A stretch of DNA of 44,189 bases from an uncultured Prevotellaceae bacterium (GTDB taxonomy: Bacteria; Bacteroidota; Bacteroidia; Bacteroidales; Bacteroidaceae). Position 1 is the stretch's first letter, and every line of letters begins with the position of its first letter. Of this stretch, positions 1 to 7,521 are shown piece after piece. The stretch is from contig CAMKTN010000018.1 in NCBI GenBank assembly GCA_946415705.1, forward strand, positions 1 to 44,189, given 5' to 3'. Position numbers and translations under genes: made by a program. The notes beneath the pieces were generated by a model, which did no database searches, was not told the DNA's origin, and was given only the letters and a program-made list of their open reading frames with translations.

Positions 1-53
1 ATATGTGCAACTTTTTTAGCATAAATGTTTTATAGAATTAATTCATCCAATAG

Positions 54-926
54 GTGAAAAAAGTATTTGCACCTTCTGAACTAATCATCAACGAAGACGG
101 CAGCGTCTTCCACCTCCATGTACGCCCCGAACAGCTTGCCGATAAGGTCATCCTCGTGGGTGATCCCGGTCGTGTGCAGACCGTAGCCGCACACTTCGAG
201 CGCATGGAATGCGACATACAGAGCCGTGAGTTCCACACGATTACGGGTTGGTTCCAGGGCAAGCGCATCAGTGTCGTCTCCACCGGTATCGGCTGCGACA
301 ACATCGACATCGTCCTCAACGAGCTCGACGCCCTGGCCAATATCGACTTTGAGACCCGTACCGAGAAGGAGCAGCTGCGCTCGCTCGAACTCGTGCGCAT
401 CGGCACCTGCGGCGGCCTGCAGCCCAACACGCCCGTAGGCACCTATATCGCCTCCTGCAAGAGCATCGGCTTCGACGGTCTCCTCAACTTCTACGCCGGC
501 CGCAACGAAGTCTGCGACCTCGCCTTCGAGGAAGCCTTCAAGCAGCACATGCATTGGAACCCGCTGCTCTGCGCGCCTTATGTCATCGATGCCAACGCAG
601 AGCTCATCGAGCGCGTGGCGGGCAAGGACATGGTGCACGGCGTCACCATCGCCTGCGGCGGCTTCTTCGGTCCTCAGGGCCGCGAGCTGCGCATTCCCCT
701 GGCTGACCCCGACCAGAACAAGAAAGTGGAATCGTTTGAGTACCAAGGTTGGAAGATTACCAACTTCGAGATGGAGAGTAGCGCCCTCGCCGGCCTCGCC
801 CGTTTGATGGGCCATCGCGCCATGACATGCTGCATGGTCATCGCCAACCGCCTTGCCGGCGAAGCCAACACCGGCTACAAAGGCACCATCGACGGCCTTA
901 TCCGCCTCGTCCTCGAACGCATTTGA
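54..926 (+). CDS. Nucleoside phosphorylase (PNP/uridine phosphorylase family)
   Basis: This 290-residue protein belongs to the PNP_UDP_1 fold, which splits nucleosides with phosphate into a free base and ribose-1-phosphate in cytoplasmic nucleoside salvage. Near the N-terminus it has the phosphate-binding GDPGR motif (residues 36-40). A Gly-rich strand around GTCGG follows, and near residues 235-245 is the FEMESSALAG segment, which supplies the ribose-binding Met-Glu of the family. The start is GTG at 54; the reading KKVFAPSELIIN fits a normal N-terminus and no nearer ATG exists. I see no TAnnTTTG promoter in the 53 bases upstream, so the promoter probably lies outside the window. Whether the substrate is uridine or a purine nucleoside cannot be settled from motifs alone. 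A long antisense open frame covers the gene and is taken as a shadow. Confidence 0.85.
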   Translation: MKKVFAPSELIINEDGSVFHLHVRPEQLADKVILVGDPGRVQTVAAHFERMECDIQSREFHTITGWFQGKRISVVSTGIGCDNIDIVLNELDALANIDFETRTEKEQLRSLELVRIGTCGGLQPNTPVGTYIASCKSIGFDGLLNFYAGRNEVCDLAFEEAFKQHMHWNPLLCAPYVIDANAELIERVAGKDMVHGVTIACGGFFGPQGRELRIPLADPDQNKKVESFEYQGWKITNFEMESSALAGLARLMGHRAMTCCMVIANRLAGEANTGYKGTIDGLIRLVLERI

Positions 927-1002
927 TTGATATTTAACTTCGTTGACCTTTGTCACGACTCGGCAATTCAAGCAAGCTTGATTGCTCTCACTGCTCCAAA
1001 AG

Positions 1003-1035
1003 TTCAATTTTTCAATTTTTCAATCTTTCAATCTT
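1003..1035 (+). repeat. 8-bp-period TTTTTCAA-type array before mnmE
   Basis: Four imperfect copies of a TTTTTCAA-like octamer run directly into the TTG codon taken as the mnmE start. No Shine-Dalgarno-like sequence is visible between the array and the start. Similar short-period arrays occur before ygiQ, panD and the GH57 gene, so this is a recurring junction element in this genome. Confidence 0.7.
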
Positions 1036-2386
1036 GTCGCAGACAATATGCGCCATAGCCACCGCCGCAGGTGGAGCCATCGGCATCGTAAGGATCTCAG
1101 GCCCTCGCACGCTTGAGATTCTTTCAAATGTGTTCAGCCACAACCTGAGCGATGCCCTCCCCTACACCATTCACTACGGGCACATCGAGGACATCGACGA
1201 TGTACTGGTGAGTGTCTTTCGCGCTCCACACAGCTACACGGGCGAAGACGCAGCTGAGATCTCGTGTCACGGCTCACGCTATATATTAAATAAGGTGTTA
1301 GAGCGCCTGGTTGAGCAGGGTGCCCGCCTCGCCGCTCCCGGCGAGTTCACGCAGCGTGCCTTCCTTAACGGCAAGATGGATCTCTCGCAGGCCGAGGCCG
1401 TTGCCGACCTCATCGCCTCCACGAACCGTGCCACCCACGACCTCGCCCTCTCGCAGCTGCGCGGCGGCATCTCCTCGGAGTTGTCCCGTCTGCGCGACCA
1501 ACTGCTCCGCCTCACCTCGCTGCTGGAGCTGGAGCTCGACTTCTCCGACCATGAGGAGCTGGAGTTTGCCGATCGCACCGAGCTCCTCGCGCTGGCAGAG
1601 ACCATCGACGGGCGCGTGCGACAGCTGGCCGACACCTTCCAAGCCGGCAACGCGCTGAAGAACGGCATTCCCGTGGCCATCATCGGAGCCCCGAATGTCG
1701 GGAAATCCACGCTCCTGAATGCCCTCGTGGGCGAAGAGCGCGCCATCGTCAGCGACATACAAGGCACCACGCGCGATGCCATAGAGGACGAGATACAGCT
1801 CTCCGGCATCACTTTCCGCTTCATCGACACCGCCGGCATCCGTCACACCGATGACCAAATCGAGACCCTCGGCATCGAGCGTTCCATCGCTGCCGCCCAA
1901 CGCGCACAAATCGTGCTGCTGATGACGGAGCCGGGCGTTCCCTACCCCGACATACCCCTGCGCGAGGACCAAACCGTCATTCGCATTATCAATAAGTGCG
2001 AAGACTCTTGCAAACCAGAGGGCTCCCCTCCCTCACGGGAGGGGTTGGGGGTGGGTCTAATCTCAGCCAAATACGGCGTGGGCCTCGACGACCTGCGTCA
2101 TCGCCTCATAGATGCGGCGCCAAAGCTGCCTGACGGGGACGTCATCGTCACCAGCGCCCGCCACTACGAAGCCCTCTGCCGCGCCCACGACAGTCTCACC
2201 CGCGTCATCGCAGGCTTAGGAGGAAACAATTCTCAATTTTCAATTCTCAATTTTCAATTGTCAACTGACCTCATCGCCGAGGACCTGCGCCTCACCCTTG
2301 ACGCCCTTGCTGACATCACCGGCGGCGCCATCACCCCTCAAGAAACCCTCAACAATATCTTCTCCCACTTTTGCGTGGGTAAATAA
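1034..2386 (+). CDS. mnmE: tRNA modification GTPase MnmE
   Basis: MnmE, with MnmG, forms the 5-carboxymethylaminomethyl group on wobble uridine 34 of tRNAs. I place the start at TTG 1034. The frame is open back to TTG 950, but SQTICAIATA is the usual MnmE N-terminus, and the 450 residues from 1034 match the family's length of about 450. The product has the N-terminal formyl-THF-binding domain, a G domain with the P-loop GAPNVGKST, DTAG and NKCE, and the C-terminal CVGK with the catalytic Cys. Two unusual in-frame insertions are present: a Ser/Pro/Gly-rich segment after NKCE, encoded by a perfect GC-rich hairpin (2025-2044), and an N/Q/F/S-rich segment encoded by heptamer repeats (2227-2265), 34 codons before the end. 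Both look like absorbed non-coding repeats. An acyltransferase gene follows 6 bases downstream. Confidence 0.93.
   Translation: MSQTICAIATAAGGAIGIVRISGPRTLEILSNVFSHNLSDALPYTIHYGHIEDIDDVLVSVFRAPHSYTGEDAAEISCHGSRYILNKVLERLVEQGARLAAPGEFTQRAFLNGKMDLSQAEAVADLIASTNRATHDLALSQLRGGISSELSRLRDQLLRLTSLLELELDFSDHEELEFADRTELLALAETIDGRVRQLADTFQAGNALKNGIPVAIIGAPNVGKSTLLNALVGEERAIVSDIQGTTRDAIEDEIQLSGITFRFIDTAGIRHTDDQIETLGIERSIAAAQRAQIVLLMTEPGVPYPDIPLREDQTVIRIINKCEDSCKPEGSPPSREGLGVGLISAKYGVGLDDLRHRLIDAAPKLPDGDVIVTSARHYEALCRAHDSLTRVIAGLGGNNSQFSILNFQLSTDLIAEDLRLTLDALADITGGAITPQETLNNIFSHFCVGK
2025..2044. repeat. GC-rich perfect palindrome inside mnmE
   Basis: CCCCTCCC and GGGAGGGG flank a 4-base loop, giving a perfect 8-bp stem inside the coding region. 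A G-rich tail follows (to about 2056). In frame it reads as a Ser-Pro-Pro-Ser-Arg-Glu-Gly segment absent from typical MnmE between NKxD and the SAK motif. Confidence 0.8.
2227..2265. repeat. Heptamer array inside mnmE
   Basis: Alternating heptamers of the type TCTCAAT and TTTCAAT are repeated about five times within the mnmE reading frame. The same sequence family appears in front of ygiQ (about 41379-41414). Seven is not a multiple of three, so gain or loss of one or two units would shift the frame before the catalytic C-terminus. Confidence 0.85.
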
Positions 2387-2392
2387 ACAACC

Positions 2393-3709
2393 ATGTTCAC
2401 CTCGCTCAAAGAATTCTATAAGTTCAGGATTTACAAGGCTTACTTGCGCCTGCTCCACGAACACATTCTCGTGCGGCGTCGCTATACCCTTGGCCTTGAG
2501 AACCTACCCGCGCAAGGTGAACGCTATTTCATCGCCTGCAACCACCAGAACACAGCCAACGACCCGCTGAACATCGTCTTCGCCCTACCGCTGAAGCTGA
2601 ATGTCTATGCCTTGGCGCGCGCGAATGTGTTCTCCGTGCACCCGCTCATTACGCGCTACCTGCATTGGATTGGTCTGTTGCCCGCCTACCGCTTCGGGTG
2701 GGAAGGCGGCGAGGGACTGGAACATAACTTCCAGACCTTCGACGATATCGCCGAGCGCGTCAACGCCGGATTCCCCGTGATTGTCTTCCCCGAGGCAGGC
2801 CACACACAGGGACACTACCTCGACCCCTTCACCACCGGCCTCGTCCGCATGGCCTTCCACGCCGCACGCGCCAACGGCTTCACCGAGGACATTAAGATTG
2901 TCCCCACCGCTCATCACTACGAAGATTACGTCGATATGCAGACGGATTTCGTGTGGCGCATCGGTGAACCCATCTCCCTAAAGCCCTACTATGAAGCCTT
3001 CCAGCAGCACCCCAACAGCGTGATGCGCAATATCACCCGGGAACTGCGGCAGCGCATTCACGCGATGATGCTCGACGAGGGCAAAGAGGACTATGAGGAG
3101 AAGGAATTCCTGCGACGCTCTACACTGAATCCCAACACCTTACAGGCGATGCCGCTGCCACAGCGCATGGAAGCCGACCAGCGCTTCATTGACGACCTCC
3201 AGAGTAATCCCGACTATGACGAGATCATCGTCAATGCCCGCCAACTGCGCACACGCGAGCAGGCACTCGGCATCGATGAGCTCACCATCGCCGCACAGCC
3301 ACACTGGCTTTCCACCCCTGCGTGGACGGTGCTCCTGATCCTGTTGCTGCCCCTTTACATCGTCAGCCTCTGGCCCCACGGCCTCTGCTACGCCTTCCCG
3401 CCCATGCTGATGAAGACCGACAAGATGTTCAAGAACTCATATCGCACCATCCTCTCGCTCGTCATCCTCTACCCGCTCACCGCCGTCCTCACGTTCCTCG
3501 TGCTGGGCGCTGTCTGGGGCTGGTGGTGGCAGGCACTCGTGTGGATTCTACTGTGGATTCCCACAGGGCGCTTCGCATGGTGGTACCATTATCGCGTCCG
3601 CCTTGTCCGCCGCGCCTATAACTATCTGCGCGCTTCTCGCCAAGAGCTTGGTGAAATAGCACATTTGCATACCCTCATACAATCACGCATTCACACCCAA
3701 CATGAATAG
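2393..3709 (+). CDS. PlsC-family glycerolipid acyltransferase with C-terminal membrane segments
   Basis: This 438-residue membrane-associated acyltransferase probably moves an acyl chain onto a (lyso)glycerophosphate-type acceptor. The N-terminal half carries the acyltransferase block: NHQNTANDPL near residue 45 is the catalytic His...Asp box, with five rather than four residues between His and Asp, and FPEAGHTQGH near residue 135 is the substrate-binding block. Two or more hydrophobic segments follow at about 310-330 and 350-395 (rich in Leu, Val and Trp), and a short basic tail ends the protein. It starts 6 bases after the mnmE stop. Its end overlaps the start of the ketoacyl synthase gene by 8 bases, which implies translational coupling. 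The preferred acyl donor and acceptor cannot be read from the sequence. Confidence 0.8.
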   Translation: MFTSLKEFYKFRIYKAYLRLLHEHILVRRRYTLGLENLPAQGERYFIACNHQNTANDPLNIVFALPLKLNVYALARANVFSVHPLITRYLHWIGLLPAYRFGWEGGEGLEHNFQTFDDIAERVNAGFPVIVFPEAGHTQGHYLDPFTTGLVRMAFHAARANGFTEDIKIVPTAHHYEDYVDMQTDFVWRIGEPISLKPYYEAFQQHPNSVMRNITRELRQRIHAMMLDEGKEDYEEKEFLRRSTLNPNTLQAMPLPQRMEADQRFIDDLQSNPDYDEIIVNARQLRTREQALGIDELTIAAQPHWLSTPAWTVLLILLLPLYIVSLWPHGLCYAFPPMLMKTDKMFKNSYRTILSLVILYPLTAVLTFLVLGAVWGWWWQALVWILLWIPTGRFAWWYHYRVRLVRRAYNYLRASRQELGEIAHLHTLIQSRIHTQHE

Positions 3710-4919
3710 AGTTGTCATCACAGGAATGGGCCTCTGGTCCTGCCTCGGCACCAATCTTGATGCCGTGCGCGATGCCCTGTACCAAGGCACCAGCGGCATT
3801 ATCTACAGCCCCGAGCGCAAAGAGGCCGGTTATCGCTCCGCCCTCGTAGGTAATGTTCCCGCTGTAGATCTCAAGCCTTTCCTGCATCGCAAATTCCGCA
3901 ATACGATGCCCGAGGCAGCGCAGTATGCCTATATGGCTACACGACAGGCCTTAGAGCAGGCACGCCTCGACGAGGAGTATCTCACACAGCACGAAGTAGG
4001 CATCATCTACGGCAACGACTCCGTCGTGGAAGCCACGATGGTGGGATTGGATAAGTTCCGTGCAGCCCGTGACACCGTAGCCTGCGGCAGCGGCGCCATC
4101 TTCCAGTCCATGAACTCCACAGTCTCCATGAACCTGGCCTGCTTGTTCCATCTACGCGGCATCAACTTGACGACGGCTTCCGCCTGCTCCTCCGGTTCTC
4201 AGAGTATCGGTCTGGCATCACTCCTCATCCGTGATGGCCTGCAGGAATGCGTCGTCTGTGGCGGTGCCGAGGAGAACAACCTCTATGGCATCGCTGCCTT
4301 CGACGGCATTCAGGCCTTCTCCATTCGCGAGGATGACCCCACGCGCGCCAGCCGTCCCTTCGACCGCTCCCGCGACGGTCTCGTCCCCAGCGGCGGTGCA
4401 GCGACACTCATCCTTGAGAGCTATGACCACGCCGTGCGTCGTGGCGCGCCCATCCTCGCAGAGGTCGTGGGCTGGGGCTTCTCCGGCAATGGCGACCACA
4501 TCTCCAATCCCAATGTCGAAGGACCTGCACGCTCGCTCCTCAACTGCCTCCGCAACAGCGGCGTGCAGCTGCGCGATATCGGCTACATCAACGCACACGC
4601 CACCTCCACGCTCATCGGCGACCAGCGCGAGGCCGAAGCCATCGCTCAGGTCTTCGGTGACTACCGCGTGCCCGTCACCTCCACCAAGAGCCAGACGGGT
4701 CATGAGATGTGGATGGCAGGCGCCAGCGAGGTCATCTACTCCATCCTGATGATGAAAAACGACTTCATCGCAGGCAACATCAACTTCGAAGCCCCCGACG
4801 ATGTTACAGCCGCCCTCAATATTATTCCCGAGACGCGCAACGTGCATTTCGACCAGTTCCTCAGCAACTCCTTCGGCTTCGGAGGCACCAACTCAACGCT
4901 CATTATCAAGAACGCATAA
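3702..4919 (+). CDS. Beta-ketoacyl-ACP synthase (FabF/FabB-like)
   Basis: This 405-residue thiolase-fold condensing enzyme joins an acyl thioester to malonyl-ACP. The catalytic triad is visible: Cys162 in ASACSSGSQS, His299 in NAHATSTLIGD and His334 in KSQTGHEMWMAG. The closing FGFGGTNS motif lies near the C-terminus. The length is typical of KAS I/II. It overlaps the upstream acyltransferase gene by 8 bases and is followed after 37 bases by a dedicated acyl carrier protein. Such a set, separate from a main fab cluster, suggests production of a special acyl chain (for example for a lipid or pigment) rather than bulk fatty acid synthesis. That role is inference; housekeeping FabF is the alternative. 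Confidence 0.85.
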   Translation: MNRVVITGMGLWSCLGTNLDAVRDALYQGTSGIIYSPERKEAGYRSALVGNVPAVDLKPFLHRKFRNTMPEAAQYAYMATRQALEQARLDEEYLTQHEVGIIYGNDSVVEATMVGLDKFRAARDTVACGSGAIFQSMNSTVSMNLACLFHLRGINLTTASACSSGSQSIGLASLLIRDGLQECVVCGGAEENNLYGIAAFDGIQAFSIREDDPTRASRPFDRSRDGLVPSGGAATLILESYDHAVRRGAPILAEVVGWGFSGNGDHISNPNVEGPARSLLNCLRNSGVQLRDIGYINAHATSTLIGDQREAEAIAQVFGDYRVPVTSTKSQTGHEMWMAGASEVIYSILMMKNDFIAGNINFEAPDDVTAALNIIPETRNVHFDQFLSNSFGFGGTNSTLIIKNA

Positions 4920-4956
4920 CCATCTGTTAACCAATACATAGAAATAATATCATTCA

Positions 4957-5202
4957 ATGAATACAAGAAACGACATCATCAAGGACATCAACGCGAAGAT
5001 TGCCGAAGAATTCGAGATTGACGAGGCCAACATCACCCCCGATGCGCCCATCTTCGAGACCCTGGAACTCGACAGCATCAGCCTCATCGACCTCGTCAGC
5101 ATCGTACACCACGACTACGGCATCAAGATTGCCAAAGAAGACCTGCCGCAACTCAAGACCTTCGGCGACCTCTACGACTATATCGAGGCACGTCAGGCCT
5201 GA
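4957..5202 (+). CDS. Acyl carrier protein
   Basis: An 81-residue acidic four-helix protein. Ser40 in LELDSISLIDLV is the expected 4'-phosphopantetheine attachment site (D-S-I/L motif). Length, charge and position directly after a ketoacyl synthase fit a dedicated carrier protein. It differs from the standard AcpP signature (DSLDTVE), which supports a specialised rather than a general fatty-acid role. It is cytoplasmic and would need a phosphopantetheinyl transferase encoded elsewhere. ATG start at 4957. Confidence 0.88.
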   Translation: MNTRNDIIKDINAKIAEEFEIDEANITPDAPIFETLELDSISLIDLVSIVHHDYGIKIAKEDLPQLKTFGDLYDYIEARQA

Positions 5203-5241
5203 GAAGAGAGAAAGCAAGCACACTGCCCCTTCCACATCGTT

Positions 5242-5676
5242 ATGAAACGTTTTCTATTCCTGGCTATCACACTTCTACTGGCTGCCATCACCTTCGCACA
5301 GCCCGCTGCCGACCGCATCCTTGGCACCTATAAGGCCAAGTTCGACAAGAACGACGCCAAGGTCAAGGTCTTTCGTCACGACGGCGGCTACCAAATGCAA
5401 ATCTGCTGGCTGCGCGTGACCCACAATCCCGACGGCACCCTCAAGACCGATGCCAAGAACCCCGACAAAGGGAAGCGTTCCACGCCCATGAGTGAAGTCG
5501 TGCTCGTAGAGCACGTCACCTATGAGAACGGAATCTGGAAGAACGGACATATCTACGACCCCAAGAGCGGCAAGACCTACAAAGTGGAGCTACGCCTGAG
5601 CGATGACAACAAGCTCGAAGTACGCGGTATCGTCGGCCCCTTCCACAAAAGCTTCTACTGGACTAAAATTCAATAA
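5242..5676 (+). CDS. Secreted DUF2147-type protein
   Basis: This 144-residue protein has a clear signal peptide (basic MKR, then a Leu/Ala-rich core to about residue 19, with cleavage near TFAQ). The mature part begins DRILGTYKAKFDKND and contains a Trp-containing strand (QICWLRVTHNPDG) and a second block, YDPKSGKTYKVELRL. This arrangement is that of the DUF2147 small periplasmic beta-proteins of unknown function. It lies 39 bases after the acyl carrier protein gene and 6 bases before miaA, so it is probably co-transcribed. A lipid-related periplasmic role is only suggested by the neighbours. Confidence 0.75.
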   Translation: MKRFLFLAITLLLAAITFAQPAADRILGTYKAKFDKNDAKVKVFRHDGGYQMQICWLRVTHNPDGTLKTDAKNPDKGKRSTPMSEVVLVEHVTYENGIWKNGHIYDPKSGKTYKVELRLSDDNKLEVRGIVGPFHKSFYWTKIQ

Positions 5677-5682
5677 GCACAA

Positions 5683-6642
5683 GTGTACGACCTGATCACC
5701 ATACTTGGACCTACGGCCTGTGGGAAGACGGCGGTTGCCACACAGCTGGCAGCACGCATGGGCCATGCGGAGATCATCTCGGCAGACTCGCGGCAGGTGT
5801 TCCGCGGTATGGACATCGGCACGGGCAAAGACTTAGCAGACTTCACCATCCACCTTGCAGAACCCTCAGCCCTCAACCATCAACCATCAACCATAAACAT
5901 ACCCTACCACCTCATCGACATCTGCGAGGCGGGCACGAAATACTCGGTGTTTGAGTTTCAGCGGGATTTCCTACGCGCGTACAATAATATAATTGGTCGC
6001 GGCTGTTTCCCTATTCTTTGTGGCGGCACAGGGTTGTATATCGAGAGCGTACTAAGGGCGTATAAGTTGGTGGAGGTGCCTGTGAACGCTGCGCTGCGAG
6101 AGCGGTTGGAGGGCAAGAGCCTGGAGGAACTGACGGCGATGCTGGCAACCTACAAACGGCTGCACAACACGACGGACGTGGACACTGCGCGACGTGCCAT
6201 CCGCGCCATTGAGATAGAGGAATTCTACCGCGAGCACCACATCGACGAGACGGAGCCATTCCCAACGCTGCGCTCGCTGACCATCGGGTTAGACATCTCG
6301 CGAGAACTGCGGCGCGAGCGCATCACGAGGCGACTGCACAAACGCCTGGAGGAAGAAGGGATGGTGGCTGAAGTGCAAGGGCTTCTTGACAGGGGCGTAG
6401 CGGCTGAAGCGCTTATCAGCTACGGCCTTGAATACCGCTATCTGACGCTCTACCTGACGGGCCAGATGAGCTACGACGAGATGGTGCGTCAGCTGGAAAT
6501 CGCCATCCATCAGTTCGCAAAGCGACAGATGACCTACTTCCGGGGCATGGAACGCCGAGGCGTAGCCATCAAATGGATTGACGCCACAAAGAATCTCGCT
6601 GACGTCGTCAGCCAGATTATGGCAATTAGCCCATGCGGCTGA
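5683..6642 (+). CDS. miaA: tRNA dimethylallyltransferase MiaA
   Basis: MiaA transfers a dimethylallyl group to N6 of adenosine 37 in tRNAs that read UNN codons. The P-loop LGPTACGKT (residues 8-16), the ADSRQVFRGMDIGTGKD block, the CGGTGLYIESV motif and the C-terminal KRQMTYFRG segment are all present. The start is GTG at 5683, 6 bases after the upstream stop; 319 residues is normal. Between the GTGKD block and IPYHLIDI lies an extra Ser/Asn/Pro-rich segment of about 15 residues. It is encoded by a heptamer array (5863-5898), an in-frame expansion not expected in the family. The 3' end overlaps the convergent Crp-family gene by 17 bases. Confidence 0.92.
   Translation: MYDLITILGPTACGKTAVATQLAARMGHAEIISADSRQVFRGMDIGTGKDLADFTIHLAEPSALNHQPSTINIPYHLIDICEAGTKYSVFEFQRDFLRAYNNIIGRGCFPILCGGTGLYIESVLRAYKLVEVPVNAALRERLEGKSLEELTAMLATYKRLHNTTDVDTARRAIRAIEIEEFYREHHIDETEPFPTLRSLTIGLDISRELRRERITRRLHKRLEEEGMVAEVQGLLDRGVAAEALISYGLEYRYLTLYLTGQMSYDEMVRQLEIAIHQFAKRQMTYFRGMERRGVAIKWIDATKNLADVVSQIMAISPCG
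5863..5898. repeat. Heptamer array inside miaA
   Basis: About five heptamers of the form CTCAACC/ATCAACC run through the miaA frame and encode residues that interrupt an otherwise conserved block. The period of 7 and the sequence type recall the arrays in mnmE (2227) and in the GT3 gene (29160). Confidence 0.82.
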
Positions 6643-7327
6643 CCTTTTCCAGCTTGGCGAAATCAATAATCTTGATCTTACGTCCATCAACCGCCAGCAA
6701 CTTCTCCGAGGCAAAGGCGGAGAGGGTGCGTATGGCGTTGGCGGTGGTCATATTCGACAGATTGGCAAGCTCCTCGCGACTGAGATAGATACTCAGCGTG
6801 GAGCCGTCCTCCTCCAGACCGTAGCTGTCGCGCAGGAAGAGCAGCGACTCCGCCAGACGACCACGAATGTGCTTCTGCGTGAGGTTGACGGTTCTGCTGT
6901 CCGCCGTCCCCAAATCCTTTGCCAAACGCTCCAGGAAGAACAGCCCCAGACGAGCGTTCGTCATCAACAGACGCATAATCGTTCCAATGGGAATCTTCAC
7001 AACGATGGCAGCCTCTAATGCAATAGCCGAGGATGCATAGCGCTCACCTGCAAAGGCCGGACGATAACCAAAATAATCCACAGGACGAATCACGCGCACA
7101 ATTTGGGTACGTCCCCCTACTCCCTCCTTGCAAATCTTCACCTTTCCATCCACCAGACAATGCAAGTAAGCGGGCGTTTCGTCCTCCTTATAGAGTGTCT
7201 CATTTTTCTTGTAAGTATGTACTGTCGCATGCTTTTCCAACAATTCCAGCTCTTCTGCCGCGAGTAACTGCGTCAGCTCTGACATTTGCGGAAGAATATC
7301 CTTCATTTTTACGCTCTTTCGTGACAT
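6626..7327 (-). CDS. Crp/Fnr-family transcription regulator
   Basis: A 233-residue regulator with an N-terminal cyclic-nucleotide-binding-type beta-roll (about residues 20-140, including YKEDETPAYLHCLVDGKVKI) and a C-terminal helix-turn-helix. The HTH includes LSREELANLSNMTTANAIRT, in which the recognition helix is followed by a short wing. No Cys cluster for an Fnr-type iron-sulfur centre is seen, and the ligand is unknown. ATG start at 7327 with a TAnnTTTG element about 30 bases upstream. It is divergent from the glycogen debranching gene across a 194-base spacer, so control of glycogen cluster I is plausible but unproven. Confidence 0.82.
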   Translation of the reverse strand: MSRKSVKMKDILPQMSELTQLLAAEELELLEKHATVHTYKKNETLYKEDETPAYLHCLVDGKVKICKEGVGGRTQIVRVIRPVDYFGYRPAFAGERYASSAIALEAAIVVKIPIGTIMRLLMTNARLGLFFLERLAKDLGTADSRTVNLTQKHIRGRLAESLLFLRDSYGLEEDGSTLSIYLSREELANLSNMTTANAIRTLSAFASEKLLAVDGRKIKIIDFAKLEKVSRMG

Positions 7328-7357
7328 TGAGTGCGTCTATATTTATGTTTTACGGCA

Positions 7358-7365
7358 CAAAATTA
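7358..7365 (-). promoter_or_regulatory. Bacteroidetes -7 element for the Crp-family gene
   Basis: On the minus strand this reads TAATTTTG, a match to TAnnTTTG, 30 bases upstream of the ATG at 7327. Confidence 0.55.
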
Positions 7366-7439
7366 GACTTTTTTCGTGATTCTGTCAAATCTTAGACAAC
7401 TTTTTGCCTGAAATATTTTTCAGGATGACAAAAAAAGCC

Positions 7440-7447
7440 TATTTTTG
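7440..7447 (+). promoter_or_regulatory. -7 element for glycogen cluster I
   Basis: TATTTTTG matches TAnnTTTG. It would give a leader of roughly 70 bases, A-rich near the start codon, for the debranching-enzyme gene at 7522. The A/T-rich surroundings lower certainty. Confidence 0.45.
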
Positions 7448-7521
7448 AAAACGAAATGAGCCTAAAAGTGCCATTTAACCCACAAAAAACAACATAAAAT
7501 ATACCTAACATAAACTAACTT

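Noticed and set aside
81..1007. Long minus-strand frame of 308 codons over the nucleoside phosphorylase gene.
   Set aside because: It has low-complexity Val/Gly/Asp/Ala composition typical of the antisense of a GC-rich gene. No motif is present, and the plus-strand gene is clear.
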